From the NCBI GenBank assembly GCA_030052745.1, contig JANBVO010000008.1, positions 310,001 to 374,000 on the forward strand: a stretch of DNA of 64,000 nucleotides, written 5' to 3'. Position 1 is the stretch's first letter. Every line of letters begins with the position of its first letter. This document shows positions 35,709-48,448 of this stretch, in pieces. This DNA is from Pleurostoma richardsiae (Eukaryota > Ascomycota > Sordariomycetes > Calosphaeriales > Pleurostomataceae). A program made the position numbers and the translations under genes. Under the pieces are notes generated by a model that saw only the letters and a list, made by a program, of their open reading frames with translations, was not told where the DNA came from and ran no database searches.

Positions 35709-36404
35709 CGTTGATTCTCCTTGAAAGAGTGAAATGCGCTGATAAGAAATCGAGATTTAACAGTTTAATGTGGATACACGTGTTTGTTCTAATCTGCGCT
35801 TCGTTGGGCATGCGTCTGGAATGGAGGAAAGAAGACCAGCATTTTTCTCTCTCTATGGGGCTACGCTCGCTGATAAGTCCACAAGCTGTTCTTGTACATG
35901 GGCATCAGGTATTCATGGTGACCATAGTCCTTTGGGCCTTGTCCAATGAGTACAGAGGCCCAGGCTCCAACTTCCCCAAGTGTGGCAACCTCTACGGACC
36001 TTAAGGGCCTTTTAATGGCCAGTCTGACAGCGGGCAACTGGGCTTAAATCAGGCAGAATGCACATTCATCGATTGTTCACCCTACCTCCCTGTAATCGTG
36101 GCTCAGAAGATGGACACCTAGTGATATCGGGCGTCGAGCATCTCCGTCCGAGGCATGATGGGGACAAATAGCACTCCAGGATTATCACGACGTACCAAGC
36201 TACTCTTATGAGCCCATAAAACCTCGGGAAACTCCTGAAAATGATAGATTGGGCCCTAACAAGCCCCTTTCACTGCGCGCCCAAGACAATTATACCGGTA
36301 ACGAAGAGCAAAGGTTAACGACAGGAGTTGAATTCAAGTTCGTCATGAAAGAAAGACAATCCGGAACTACCTAGATCGGACCTTCCTGCTACTTCTGAAC
36401 ACAC
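35709..36404. other. Intergenic region upstream of the NLR relic
   Basis: About 0.7 kb holding the former NLR promoter and the 3' end of the next minus-strand gene. A 97-codon plus-strand frame (35711-36004) is not supported. Confidence 0.45.
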
Positions 36405-37556
36405 CTACTCGTGACCCTCTTCTCCCTCTTCATACCGTTGCCAGCTATATCCCAGGTCATGCCCTTGGGTCAAGCGCGTATTGTCAGGATATTCCGTCTC
36501 CAGAGCCATTTCGTACTGTCGTTGTTGTTGCTGCTGCTGGTACTGCGGTTGGTTGTCGATTTCATACTGGTAATATTCTCTGGTTCCATATCCTTCAGGA
36601 GCTGCAGCCTCGTAGCTGTAGTGGGAAGCTTCTGGGAGAGACTCAACTCCGGAGGGTTCTACCATCCCGGTTGTTTCTTGTTCGCTCGGCCGTTCTCTTT
36701 CCTGCTTCTTTTGATGGCGTTTGGAACCAGATGACTTCTTTCGAGTCTTGTCTTTGGGTTGCCTGGGGTTGTCTTGAACTATTGGGCCCGAAGGTTGTGG
36801 CTGGAGTGCCTGGTCCATGTACTGTGCATACCCCTGACTGTCATCAACTGAAGTTGGCCTGCCATATGGATTAATAGACTGGTGTTGGATCTCCATGTGC
36901 GCCATCTGCTCTTCCAGGACAGGCAAATGTTCCTCATGAGCCTGCTCAGGGTACCCTGGATCCCCGCGGTAACTCGGACCTGACATGCTCGAAGGTACAG
37001 TCGTAAAATGATCTGTAAAATGATCTTCGGGACAGGCATCATATGTTGCCCCATAACCTTGAGCAAGAGCTATGCGTGCACTGGACGAGCCTGCATCAAC
37101 CTCAGGGCAGGTGAGCCATTTCCCGTGTTGGCGGCAGAAATGGCCTTGGCCTTTTGGTCCGTGGCATCTCAGATCTTTCCATTCTTCGTACTCTTCAAGC
37201 CATTGATCGTGTTCCGGCCCAAGACCGGGCGGCTCTGCCCGAGGAATATATGTCAAATGGGGCCATTTGGCACGGATGTTATCCGCATTATATACCGAGC
37301 AGCTCCATGTCTCACACTTTTTTATGAATCAGCATATACATCATTCTATTTTTAGACGTGTATTGCGCTGATATACGGCTTAGCTTACGTTGAAGATCTC
37401 GACATGTTTTTTGCTGGAAGAAGGGGTCGCGTCGGTGGAAGAGGGGTCTCTGGGCTTTTTTCCCTTTTCTTTGCGGTCGTTCTCTTTTGATCTCTTCTTG
37501 TCCTTATCTTGAGACTTATGTTTTGATGAATCTTGAGATTTTTGCTTTGATGACAT
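36405..37556 (-). CDS. Uncharacterised Lys/Gln-rich protein with a Cys/His/Trp motif
   Basis: Two exons (37556-37389 and 37316-36405) join at phase 0 across a 72-bp intron (donor GTAAGC, branch GCTGAT) to give 359 residues. The first ~50 residues are almost entirely Lys/Ser/Asp (KQKSQDSSKHKSQDKDKKR), a possible nuclear signal. The junction then completes a compact motif: CETWSC, about 25 residues, W...YEEWKDLRCH, then GHFCRQHGKWLTC. It has six cysteines and two or three histidines spaced like a small zinc site. The rest is disordered and rich in Gln, Tyr, Pro and Glu, with a YQQQQQQRQ tract and a second basic patch (KTRKKSSGSKRHQKK). No signal peptide, no family recognised. It lies next to the NLR relic in the least conserved part of the window. 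Confidence 0.68.
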
Positions 37557-38558
37557 TCTCACGGCCGAGCCATCAATGACTTCAGGCTCACGGGTTGACG
37601 TCCTTTAGGAGACAGAGGGGGCTTAGTGAATGAAAGGGACGCGAATGGAGAAATCATGTGGAGAGTGAGATTAAAAAAAGAAGAAACCCCCTCCACTTCA
37701 GTTTGCCAGAAGAGAAGGCTCCGAAGGCTTTGTGTGACAGCCTTTTCTCGACCGTCAGATGCCTTGGACGCCTCGACCTGGTGCGCTTGGCTATATACAC
37801 TCCTTGCCGGCGAGCTAACACTGAGGGAGGGTGGCGGGGTGTGTAGAGCAACATGTGCCGTTTTCCCTCGGGCTATGGGATACTTGTCGGCACCCTCTAG
37901 GGTACTTTCGGGCTTTTGGGCGAGCCTCCATGATGATTTGCTGATTCGTGACTTGAGATGGGAGCACTCGACGCCAGCGGGATGCAAAAACAACCAATCC
38001 GGCTTGAGTCTACGACACCCAACCGATATGGTGGCGCCACGGGCCAACTATTTTGACTTGCTGCCCAAATGCAGCTCGGCGCCAATGACTCCTGTGGTAT
38101 TGGGGTTTCCTTATTTGATGCCCAGCTCTCCCTCGCCTTACGTTGAGTCTGCCTAGGCTTGAATTTTTTTCACTGGGGCAGGCGACAACTATCTCCCATG
38201 GGGCCATATGCATGGATGATGGAGGTTTGGCATTTGGAGGCAATTACCTAGTCACGTGCCCTATCATGCAACTGATCACATGATCTCAGATTGAGGACAC
38301 TCGTGATGCCACGATCATTGCCTTCATCCGTGTCCTATTCCTGCCCTCCTATACAAGCCTGAGCGAGGCACCTTTGCGCTTCAAAAATAGTACTGTGAAC
38401 AGTTCGCTTGCCCTATATTTAAAGCTACCGCTAATTCAGCTCCGGCGCAGTGTCGAAAACTTATATAAATGGCAAACCTAGCTTATATGCCAGATATCGT
38501 TATTTGGTCCATGCAGAAACCAACCACAACGAGATAGACATTATCGCGCGGACCCAGT
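37557..38558. other. Intergenic region
   Basis: One kilobase upstream of the Lys/Gln-rich gene and downstream of the M20 peptidase. The 60-176 codon frames at 37559-38156 overlap on both strands and carry no domain. Confidence 0.45.
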
Positions 38559-40429
38559 TCAGAGCTCTGCCTCATCAATATTACGGATGAACAACGTGAA
38601 GAACCTCACGGCATTGATATGATTATTCACATTGACCTTCTCATTGACGGTGTGCACCCCTGTCAGACCAGGCGCGTCCTCGGGATCAAAGCCAGGTGCG
38701 AAGCGGAATATGTGCCTCGTCAGCTCCCAGAAGAAGCGTGTGTCCGTGTTTCCGGTGATAATACCAGGAGCTGGGAACCTGGTTAGTGCCTATACACCGT
38801 CTTTCACATATCGCTCGATAGAGCCACGCCCACAGACGCAGGGCAGCAGCGACCTGCAGGCGGGGAGGCACAAAGGAGGTGGTAACGACACAACGGGATT
38901 CACTTACTGACGATGGTCTGGTCACCGTACGTGGCGCGGACGCTGCCAGCGAGAATGGAGAACGGGCTAATCACTGAGCCGTCGGATGGCGTGATGGGTG
39001 CAAAATCGAGGCCACTTGGTGCAGAGAGGCTGATCGAGAGAGGTTCCTCCTTCCCGTCGAAGGCGTGCAGCGTGAGGTTGTACTTCTTGGCAACCTCGTC
39101 GCTGATTGCGGCCAGACGGTCGTAGACGACCTGGATCGTCTCGCCGATGTTGACTCGATGGTTGATAACGACTTTGACGCGCTCCGGCAAGGCATTGACC
39201 TTGACGCCTCCAGAGATGACGTCGACTGCCTGCGAGGTCTGCAGGAGGTACTTGATCTCTGGACCCTGCTTGGCGGCCTCGATCGCGAGGTAGTCAGGTT
39301 TGTCTCCCGGCGGAGAGCTGGGGCGCTGAGCGAGCAGCTTCTTGAGCTTAGGGGGGAACTTGGGCGAGTAGGCGGCTCCGCAATGGAGCTGGCTGTAGTA
39401 GGGGTTCCTCTCGTCCAGGTGGGTGGGGTACTGCGTGGCCTCGATCTTAGTGATGAGGTCGCTGATGATGCCGATGCCGGTGTGGTCGCGCGGGATGGAC
39501 GAATGCCCTCCCGGCGTCCGGACGACGACCTCGACGTTAGTGGAGCCCTTCTCCGTCGTCCCTGGCTTGGCGAATACAGTGCCCCACGCCTGCTCAATGC
39601 CGGCGCCTTCATCTATGACTACGGCCAGGCCGTCCTTGCCGTAGCGATCGCGGATGACGGCCGACAGGTTACCGGCGCCGTGGTAGCCGAAGGACTCCTC
39701 ATCATAGCCGAACGAGAGGATGAGGGTGCGCTTGGGCTGGAACCCGGCTTGGAGCAGCAGCTCAGTGGCCTCGAGCTCCGCAATAAGCTGGTTCTTGCAG
39801 TCGCTCGAGCCGCGTCCCCAAATGAACTTGCCATCATAGGCGCCGCTCCACGGAGGATACGTCCAGGTCTCGATCGTTTCTGTGGGTACAGGGACGGTGT
39901 CCTGATGTGCCATCAGGACAGTTGGCTTGAGGTCAGGGTCGCTGCCCTGCCATGTGTACAGCAGACCGTGAGTGTTCACCTTCTCAACCTGCAGTTTTTC
40001 GTGGAGGAGCGGGAATGTCTTCTGGAGATAGGCGTAGAAGTTGAAGAACACTTCCCATCGGGGGTCCTCGCCCACCTCTCCGAGGTCGTCGAAGGTCTCC
40101 GTCCTGACCTGGACAGCGCCAGCCAGACGCTCAATGCTTGCATTGCGAAAGGCGCTGCTGAAAAGGTGCTCGTAGGCGTTGTCCAGCTCCGCACTCTTGG
40201 TAGGGAAGAGGGCGTCCGGCTGAAAGCATAGGGCCTGGGAAGCCGCGACCACGTCCTTAGTCCTCCATGAGATCTGAGATACGGTGCGGGCAACGTGGGG
40301 GGCAGTCAGATAAGCCGCTGCTGCCAGAGGCACAAGCAGCCAAGCAGCCCTGCGGCGCCGTGACGTATGCCTTGTGTGAGGCTCAGCAGTGAATGGGAGA
40401 GCCGAGTCTAACAGTGCCTTTTCTGCCAT
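38559..40429 (-). CDS. CPS1: Carboxypeptidase S-like M20A metallopeptidase
   Basis: Two exons (40429-38908 and 38770-38559) join at phase 1 across a 137-bp intron (donor GTAAGT, acceptor CCCAG), giving 577 residues. A single hydrophobic segment (AAWLLVPLAAAAYL) after a basic stretch indicates a type II membrane anchor, as in vacuolar Gly-X carboxypeptidase of yeast. The di-zinc M20 core shows LMAHQDTVPV (His ligand), WGRGSSDCKN (bridging Asp), GYDEESFG (catalytic Glu and ligand), DEGAG, and a terminal GVHTVNEKV histidine supplied by exon 2. The exon junction rebuilds the TPGIITGNTDTRFFW block. All metal-binding positions appear intact. Expected role: release of C-terminal amino acids from small peptides in the vacuole. 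Confidence 0.9.
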
Positions 40430-42985
40430 GGTGGACGGTGTTTTCTACGGTGGGTAGAGACAGAAGCGGGGAGAGAGATCGCAAAGGGCGGTCACAATGG
40501 AAATATAGTAAACCATATCTCAACAGTGGAGAGAGATGGCATCACATTAGCCCGGGGTGACGATAAGACATCCTGCCGCCAAGCTGCCGCTCTGTAGGTG
40601 GGAGGTCATGGATGACTAATTAAGATACGGATCCTTTGCATCCTTTGAGCATTCATTATCGAGTTCGCAATTCCACGCACGTTTGATACCACATGCCGAT
40701 TGCGACTAGCTGTTCCTGATCCAGCAGGGCGTCCCCGCTTGGTGCCCCATCTTCCGTTGACGTATGGAGACGGTGGCTCCAGCGGCATGGATACATGGGA
40801 TAATATGTATAGCAGAAACAGTAGGGAACAGCCGTCTGTATGGCGCCGATGATGTGCTATCATGGGTTGGATGCCGTGACAACCGGGCACTGCCGAGCGT
40901 TACGCCCGGCCGAGGCCCACTTGTGAGGACGAAAGCGTCTCATGAATGCGAACTTTTGTAGATGAAATTCCGGAGTATTCTCATGTTGCGAGTAACTACG
41001 GCCCAACTCGGCATCGGGCTGCGATAGACACGCCATAGATTTCAATGTCACCGTGAATTACTTGTGCTTGCTCCTCATCTAACCTCACCACTATTTCAAC
41101 AGTTAGCGTCATCATTTCCGTTCTGGTTCCAATATATTTTACTCTTATAGCTACTAATTACAAAATGACCAAAGGATCATTGTCGACTAAGCCCATAGTG
41201 GGGGGAAATCATTGACTCATCCGCTAACCCAGCCCAGACGGCTTCAGCTGGGGTGGGGTTTGATAATTGCGGAAGATGGGAGGTGAGTGTCTGACTAGGA
41301 CTTTGTGCCATATTCAAATTCGTGAGCTGATATGATTCAATCAGTTGAGGCTTCCTGTATAGTTACAACTCTACAACAACTTGTAAAATCTATGGGATCT
41401 GTTAAAGACTGGCGTATAGTCGACGGGAATCACTTCTTCACTTATCGACCAAATTTTCCCTCGGTCTGTTAGAGTTATCAACCTACCGATCCCTTTATCA
41501 TTGTGATCAAACCAGTCTCATTAACTCATTACCGTCAAGGAGAACAGTTTCAAGGCTTGTGGTCAACTACATATTTTGACTAATGCTAACTCCTGAGTCC
41601 ACAATTGACTAGATATTAGAGTGTATCGAGCCCTGAGGAATTGTCAGAATCAAAGCCCTACCTCACATTCGAAACTACCTGCATCTTAAGAGGCAATCCC
41701 GGGGGATTCATTGGTATTAATATAGTTACGATGCTTGCTAGGTCATCCTAATGACCATCTAAAGCGCCAGTGCGGTCGACCCTGTCCCTGGGGTTGTCAC
41801 TGGGGACTAGAGCAGCTCTATCGTATCCTTCAAGAGCGGCATTCGTCCCCCCATAAATAACAAGTCGCCAATACTTGGGCCTCACATGTGGACCAGAGAA
41901 AAGTAACCACTATTCCGTGAGCTATCTGTTCGTGTGCTCATAGAACTCTAACATGCTTTCCACCATCTATCTGTCCGGCAGCCTACTTCTCCCTCACGAG
42001 CGTTTAGATTCCTGGTTTATATCTTCCTTGCTCTGAAATATGCTGCCCCCCCTTCCACCAGTCGTTCATGCCTACTTCTGCGCGAGGCTCAGCCCCGACT
42101 GACATCTCAGGATGGCATTGGACTCTGCAAAGGATACAGGAATGGGGAGTGAGGTAGGTAACATCTCAGAGAGTTTGCTAGTCCAGAGCGCCTGGCAAGG
42201 TGCGTGTACGCCGTGTGAGGAAGGTATGTACATTGTTGATGATGGTGATACAATCATAAGTAATAGAAACGTTGCCTTCCGCACTCATTTGTTGTGCACG
42301 GAGTAGTGCGGATCGAAGGTTAAGAAAGTCAGGGCTAGTACCAATAATCTCAGGGATGCAACGTTAACAGAATGCAGCCTGACTTGTAATAGATTTGGTT
42401 GTACGACATGTATTGCACGGATGTCCCAACTCTCAACTGACGAGAACTCATGGATAGATGTCAATGGCTCGCTCTTAACACTCTCGCGCCCGCTGTACTG
42501 AACATTATCTAACTCCCGTAGCTGACCTTTGCTGATTTCCTAGCATACCTAGGTAGTACCAAAAATGGTCAGGACGTTGACAAAGGTCTGCAAAGAGTTG
42601 CTGGGCTAACGTAAAGAGGGCACTTGCAACGACGGTCGGGTTCTGTCAACGTAAGAGGTCGTTGGAAGCAAAGAGGCTAATCACCTATACGAGCAATCAG
42701 AAGTGATAGCAGGAGCTGCTACCGTTTAAACATGGCCGCCAAGTCTATCATTAAGCTTCTGTACGAGCCATTCAGCAGATGAATCTCTCCGATCTTGAGA
42801 GGGACAGCATCCTTCTACAGTCGGCTTGAGGGATGAAAATGAGCGAATAATCCGCTTGAAGCAAGCCCAAGCGACATCTATAATCGAGAGGACGGACGGG
42901 AAATGGACCCCCTCTGAAGAGGCATCATCAGTGTACAACCGCACCAAGTCTGTAAAGCACGCATAATTCTGCAACAGCTCCCAAG
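40430..42985. other. Gene-poor region
   Basis: About 2.5 kb with no supported gene, RNA or repeat. Composition is moderately AT-rich but CpA and TpG are both present, so it is not a RIP tract. A minus-strand frame at 42726-43124 overlaps the serine dehydratase 3' end and is not called. Confidence 0.5.
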
Positions 42986-44136
42986 TTAAACCGGCCCATA
43001 CTTCTCCAGCCACTCCATGAGCATCTCCACGCTGATATCGTTGCCGCCACACACCAACAGCACGACGATGGAATCCGGTCCAAGCCGCCGGCCCGAGAGC
43101 TTTTCCAGCAGGCCGCCCTCGCACAGCGCGATGGCGACACCCGCGGTGAGCTCGACCATGAGGCGCTCGTACCGAGCCAAAATCAGACAGCCGCGAGCCG
43201 CGTCCCCGTCAGACAGCACGGCGCTGACGACATCGGGCCGGGTGGACGCGATGTCGAACGTCCGCTGCGACACGGTGGCCACGCCGAGGCTGCGGGCCCG
43301 CGAGGTGATCTTGTCGAGGGTGACGAGCCGGTTCGCCTGCAGGGCGCGGCTGAGCGAGTCGGCCCCCTCCGTCTCCATGGCCAGCACGGAGGTGGCGTCG
43401 CCCCCGGCGCCGGCGCCAGCGCTCCAGCCCAGGTCGTCGAGCGCCTGCACGACGCCGTTGAGCAGGCCGCCGCCGCCCACGCTGCACACCACGAGGTCGG
43501 GCCGCTCGCCGCGCAGCTGGGCCTCGATCTCGCGCACGACGGTCGCGTTGCCCTCCCAGATGTCCGGGTGGTCGAACGGCGGCACGTACACGCCGTCCGG
43601 GTCCGCGGGCAGCACGGCGGAGCGCAGGTGCGCGTCGGCGTCCATGACGCTCAGGCCGTGCTGGATGACGCTGCTGGCGCCCTCGGCGCGCAGGCGCGCG
43701 ATGAGGGTCGGGCTGGCGGTGGTGGGGATGACGACGGAGGCGGGGTAGCCGAGGGAGCGGGCGGCGATGACGCAGGCGATGCCGGCGTTGCCGCCGGAGG
43801 AGGCGTAGAAGTGCGGCCGGCCCTCGCGGCCTGCGGCCTCGTGATCGCGGATGCGGCAGAGGATGTAGTTGCCGATGCCGCGGGACTTGAAGGACCCGGA
43901 GGGCTGCAGGTTGTCAAGCTTGAGGAGAATTCTGCTTCTACGATTTAGTATCCGTATCTATCCGTGTCTGGGGCGAGAGCGCGTCTGATGAGGAGGAGGT
44001 GGTCTTGAGATTGAATGAAGGATGGGGACTGGGAAGGAGGCTGTTGGGGCGTCACCTACCATCCTGCCATCTTGGAGAGATGGGCCGACTCGACCAGCGG
44101 CGTGGTGAGCCACGGCTGGCGGCGGTCTCGCGTCAT
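42986..44136 (-). CDS. L-serine/threonine dehydratase (PLP-dependent)
   Basis: Converts serine to pyruvate and ammonia. Two exons (44136-44060 and 43934-42986) across a 125-bp intron (donor GTAGGT, acceptor GAAG) restore AGCRILLKLDNLQPSGSF and give 341 residues. The PLP-binding lysine is K42 in PSGSFKSRG, almost the same position as in animal catabolic serine dehydratases. ASSGGNAGIA forms the substrate/carboxylate loop and CSVGGGGLLNG the phosphate-binding glycine loop. There is no N-terminal targeting extension and no C-terminal ACT domain, so it is the small cytosolic catabolic type. It is divergent from mitochondrial SHMT, sharing a 683-bp upstream region, and belongs to the serine/glycine gene group running to 51616. 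The coding sequence starts well upstream of the first internal ATG that simple ORF calling would choose. Confidence 0.9.
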
Positions 44137-44819
44137 TTTCACGGGATTATCGAGTGGACAGGAACAGGAGCGACTATAGAATTAGGATAAATTGTATCAC
44201 GACGGAGAGGCCAGGGCACTGAGCGGAAGATGAAAGCTAGGGGAATGTTCGTGTTATGAGTGAGATCGGGGATCGCTCGGGTGAGAGCGGACGGGGTAAT
44301 GGAAGCCCTGATAAACACCAGGAGATCGGGGAGGGCGGGCTGGGTGTCCCCTCACCAAGATCGAGCCACCTGCAGCGTAATCAGAGATACCGAAGTACCT
44401 CATAGGGCGTTCCCAAAACCAGGAGCTGTACTCCGTGATCCGTGACTGCATTGCTGCAGAAGTACATGATCTCCACACATCCTTTATCAGAGTTACCCAC
44501 TCCCTCTTGCGCCATCGAGGACCAGCATGATCGGCTAACCGAGTTCTGAGCTAAGATTTCGGCGGTGGAGAGAGAGCTGCGAAAGTCTGTTCCTCGTGCA
44601 TGTCTTAGTGCAGGCCAGACGCATCCACTGCACTAGGCGGAATACTCCGTGTGAGACTTCGTCTCCGTCTTCATCTACCGACCCCTGACGGGAGACGAAA
44701 GCAATGGAGAATACACCATTTCCAATTTTCTGTGTATTTCGCTGGATAGCGATTCTCAGCCGACACCTGCACTCTCTAGGCATCCGGCTCTCCGGCTGAG
44801 AATACCCCAAAGTGCAAGC
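44137..44819. promoter_or_regulatory. Bidirectional promoter region, serine dehydratase / SHMT
   Basis: 683 bp between two divergently oriented serine-metabolism genes with no gene of its own. I could not identify a specific operator. A shared position makes coordinated or opposing control possible; this is inference. Confidence 0.4.
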
Positions 44820-46510
44820 ATGTCCAGCGTACGAGCTCTCTTACACAGGGCTCCGGCCCTCCGGCCGACGGTGCGGACTGGGGCCTGGTCTGGGCTCAGG
44901 ACTTTTGCTTCCGTGGCAGAGCAGTCAGACGTAAGGAGGGGTCACAATCTTCTGATGATGCATGCTGACGTGGTTTACCAGCTGCTTGGATCGCCTCTGG
45001 AGAGCAATGACCCTGAGGTCCACGCCATTCTCAATCGGGTGAGTTCCTTCAGAAGCTGATGAAGAAGACCAACTAATCCAGCTATAGGAGGAGAAGCGGC
45101 AGAGCCACTTCATCAATCTGATCCCCTCCGAGAACTTTACCTCCAGGGCAGTTCTGGACGCCCTCGGCAGTGTCATGCAGAACAAGTACTCCGAGGGCTA
45201 TCCAGGGGCCCGTTACTACGGAGGAAACGAGCACATTGACGAGGCCGAGAGGCTCTGTCAGAAACGCGCTCTGCAAACATTCCGGCTCGACCCAGAGCTT
45301 TGGGGAGTCAATGTCCAAGGTAAGAAACTATTGTCCTTTTTCCCTCTCCCTGAATGGCACCTTCTTGCTGACACCGAAGTCAGCGCTCTCGGGCTCGCCC
45401 GCAAACCTCTACGCCTACTCCGCGCTCCTCAACTGCCACGACCGCATCATGGGCCTGGACCTTCCACACGGCGGGCACCTCTCGCACGGGTACCAGCTCC
45501 CGACCAAAAAGATCTCCATGGTCTCCAAGTACTTCGAGACGCTGCCCTACCGCCTGGACGAGGCCACGGGGCTGATCGACTACGACAAGCTGCGCGAGAA
45601 CGCGCTGCTCTACCGGCCTAAGATCATCGTCGCCGGCACGTCCGCCTACTCGCGTCTGATCGACTACCAGCGCATGCGCGCCGTGGCCGACGAGGCGGGC
45701 GCCTACCTCCTCGCGGACATGGCGCACATTTCGGGGCTCGTCGCCGCAGGCGTGGTGCCCTCGCCGTTCGAGCACGCCGACGTGGTGACGACCACGACGC
45801 ACAAGTCGCTGCGCGGGCCCCGAGGCGCGCTCATCTTCTTCCGGAAGGGGGTCCGCGGCGTCGACAGGAAGGGCAACGAGGTGCGGTACGACCTCGAGGG
45901 CCCGATCAACGCGTCCGTGTTCCCGGGCCACCAGGGGGGGCCGCACAACCACACCATCACGGCGCTGGCCGTGGCGCTGCGGCAGGCGCAGGCGCCCGGG
46001 TTCCGCGCGTACCAGGAGGCCGTGCTGGCCAACGCGCAGGCGCTCGCGGCGCGGCTGACGGGGCCCCTGGGCCACAGGCTCGTGTCGGGCGGGACGGACA
46101 ACCACCTGGTGCTGGTGGACCTCAAGCCGAGGGGGATCGACGGGGCCAGGGTGGAGAGGGTGCTGGAGCTGTGCGGCGTGGCCAGCAACAAGAACACGGT
46201 GCCGGGGGACAAGTCGGCGCTGCGGCCGGGTGGGCTGAGGCTGGGCACGCCTGCCATGACGACGAGGGGCTTCAAGGAGGCGGACTTTGAGCGCGTGGCC
46301 GACATCGTCGACAGGGGTGTCACTATTGCCGCCGCAGTGGACAAGCAGGCAAGAGCGGCAGCCGAAGCCAAGGGGGCCAAGAACCCGGGCACTACCAAGG
46401 CGTTCCTGGAGCACCTGGGCGACGGCGCGGGCGTGCCTGAGATTGGCGCGCTGAGGCGGGAGGTGGAGGAGTGGGTGGGCGGGTTCGCTCAGCCATGGAT
46501 CCGCTCGTGA
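44820..46510 (+). CDS. SHM1: Serine hydroxymethyltransferase, mitochondrial
   Basis: Interconverts serine plus tetrahydrofolate with glycine plus 5,10-methylene-THF. Three exons (44820-45038, 45088-45319, 45384-46510) give 525 residues; introns are 49 and 64 bp and phase-consistent. The Arg/Ala-rich leader ([20 protein letters not shown]...LRTFAS) is a typical matrix-targeting sequence and marks the mitochondrial isoform. Family blocks include the LIPSENFTS substrate loop, [32 protein letters not shown], and the PLP lysine K291 in [26 protein letters not shown] and [11 protein letters not shown] follow. Length and motif order are normal. Its product glycine is the substrate of the cleavage system whose H and P genes follow downstream. 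Confidence 0.96.
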
Positions 46511-47549
46511 GGAGGCCGTGGATCGACTGCACGTCGCGATGTACCCGCTCCATACCCTAAAAGTCGAATTTGATTGAAGCCGTCGCTATGACGGTACCTG
46601 TAGACTGCAGTCCGCTAGAAGCGGAAGGCGCATGTACAGTAGGTACGTTGTGCTCTACACCGACTATTGCGTGTTCGCCCTCCATGCATCATCGGCCGGT
46701 CAAAGGAGGTACATAGTAGGCAGGTAGTCCAAGAGGGCGGTTAGCGTCGGGCGACGTTCGCTGGAGGTGTTTGGGGTTTAGACCCGGACGCCACGGAAGC
46801 CGAGTCCCGGGGTCACGAATCCGATCTCGGACTGGGGTGATGAGGTTCTGAAGCAGATACCTAGAAACTGTACCTACCTGTGGAGGATGCATGAGCTACA
46901 TCGTCAGATTTTTCAAACGTCCGCAAAGTCCTTCCGCTTTCGTGTGCGCTCAATACATCCCATGCATCCATAGAGGTTCCTCTTCGTGCCGATGACTTCC
47001 AGACCGCCCGAGTGACCGGAGAGGATTGGAGCTAAGCCCCGCATGCCGCGCCGGCGGGTCGCCGTGACACGCGTGCGTGCGGTGCGGTGCGGGTGCCTGT
47101 GATGCTTCGCCTTGGTGTAAGCCGATTGGCTGTGTCGGCAACGCTACCGAGTCGATGCCACCATCTGCCCTACCCCTGGAGCACACACACGATGCTACGC
47201 CTTGCAATAGGCGCCGAATATGCCGGGAGTCCTGCCGATAGTCTCGAGTCTTCATGCCAAGCAGCACGCTATTGCCCACTACTCGACGATTATCCCTCCT
47301 GGCGAACCATCTCGGGGTGGGTCCCGGAGGAGGCGGAGAAGCGCCCGACGACGAGGGGGCCACTCCGTCGGAAATCTCCCGGATCCCGAAAATTCTCTTT
47401 CTGCACGCCCCTCCTCGTCCCACACCCCCTCCTTTCTTCTTCTCCGGGGTTGACAGGGCCAGAAGCGTTGCTGCTTTGACTATGCACGCGGAAATTCAGT
47501 GGCCATCGACCCCCTTCCCGGACACCTCTCCTTACCATTGTGCGACGAA
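46511..47549. other. Intergenic region, H-protein promoter
   Basis: About 1 kb. A strongly pyrimidine-rich stretch near 47400-47450 precedes the H-protein start. Overlapping frames of up to 157 codons lack domains. Confidence 0.45.
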
Positions 47550-48203
47550 ATGGCCTCGCTCTTCGCGCGATACGTGATTGCTCCTGCTGCCCGCAGGGGC
47601 ACGGATGCGCTCAGGCCCGTAGCCGGTGCCAGAGCGGCAGTCGCTGCGACCAGACCAAGGAGAGCGGCACCGTTCATACGGCCCTTTTCACTGTCATCTC
47701 GGCGTAAGTGACACATCAAGACGGTCGGCCACTCTGCCTCGCTAACACACCAGCCCAATTGCAGGCCTAGAGAAGCGGTATACCTCGAGCCACGAATGGA
47801 TTGACGTCGGCGCAGACGGCAAGACTTGTAAGCACACATAACCGCCTTCTTGAAGTCTTGAGACGGTGTCACTGATTTTCAAATAGGCAAGATCGGCATC
47901 TCACAGTTCGCCTCTGATGCCCTCGGTGACGTGGTCTACATCGAGCTGCCCGGCGTCGGCGACGAGGCCAAAGAAGGCGAGCCATTTGGCTCGGTAGAGT
48001 CGGTCAAGTCGGCCTCAGACGTTGTCTCTCCTGTCTCGGGGACGATCGTGGCCGTCAACGAAGCCCTAGCCGAGGCACCGGCCGACCTGGGTAAGGACCC
48101 CGAGGGTGAAGGGTGGCTCATTGAGATTGAGGCGACCGAGGTATCTCCCGTAGAAGCGCTCATGGACGAAGGCGCGTATGGGGAGTTCACCAAGGAGCAC
48201 TGA
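47550..48203 (+). CDS. GCV3: Glycine cleavage system H protein, mitochondrial
   Basis: Lipoyl carrier that shuttles the aminomethyl group from P to T protein in the matrix. Three exons (47550-47703, 47765-47827, 47887-48203) give 177 residues; both short introns (61 and 59 bp) are phase 1. The N-terminal ~50 residues are Arg/Ala-rich targeting sequence ending IRPFSLSSRR. The mature part begins LEKRYTSSHEWIDV and continues ISQFASDALGDVVYIELPGVG. The lipoylated lysine is K113 in SVESVKSASDV. The C-terminus includes GEGWLIEIE and ends LMDEGAYGEFTKEH. The small middle exon is only 21 codons long. It is tail-to-tail with the P-protein gene, whose stop is about 245 bp away. Confidence 0.95.
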
Positions 48204-48448
48204 GAGCGCAGTTGCGATGAGACTAGGGGATATATCATATATCATATTGAGTGCCACAGGTCAAATAGAAATGAAGAAAAGAATATCATCCTATCCCACT
48301 TTGTATGAGAGAATGTCAGAGCACTGGAAAGGACAAATGACAATAGTAACTTTTGTCTGCCTTGAGAGAAAGCCCATAAACACAGCAGGTAAGACCTCCA
48401 TTCTTTTCTCTGGAAAGAACTGCCTTTCAGTAGTTTCGAGTTCATCAC

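Noticed and set aside
42726-43124. 132-codon minus-strand frame with protein-like C-terminal half
   Set aside because: Its first half overlaps serine dehydratase in another frame, and the rest has no domain or start. It could be a relic but is not supported.
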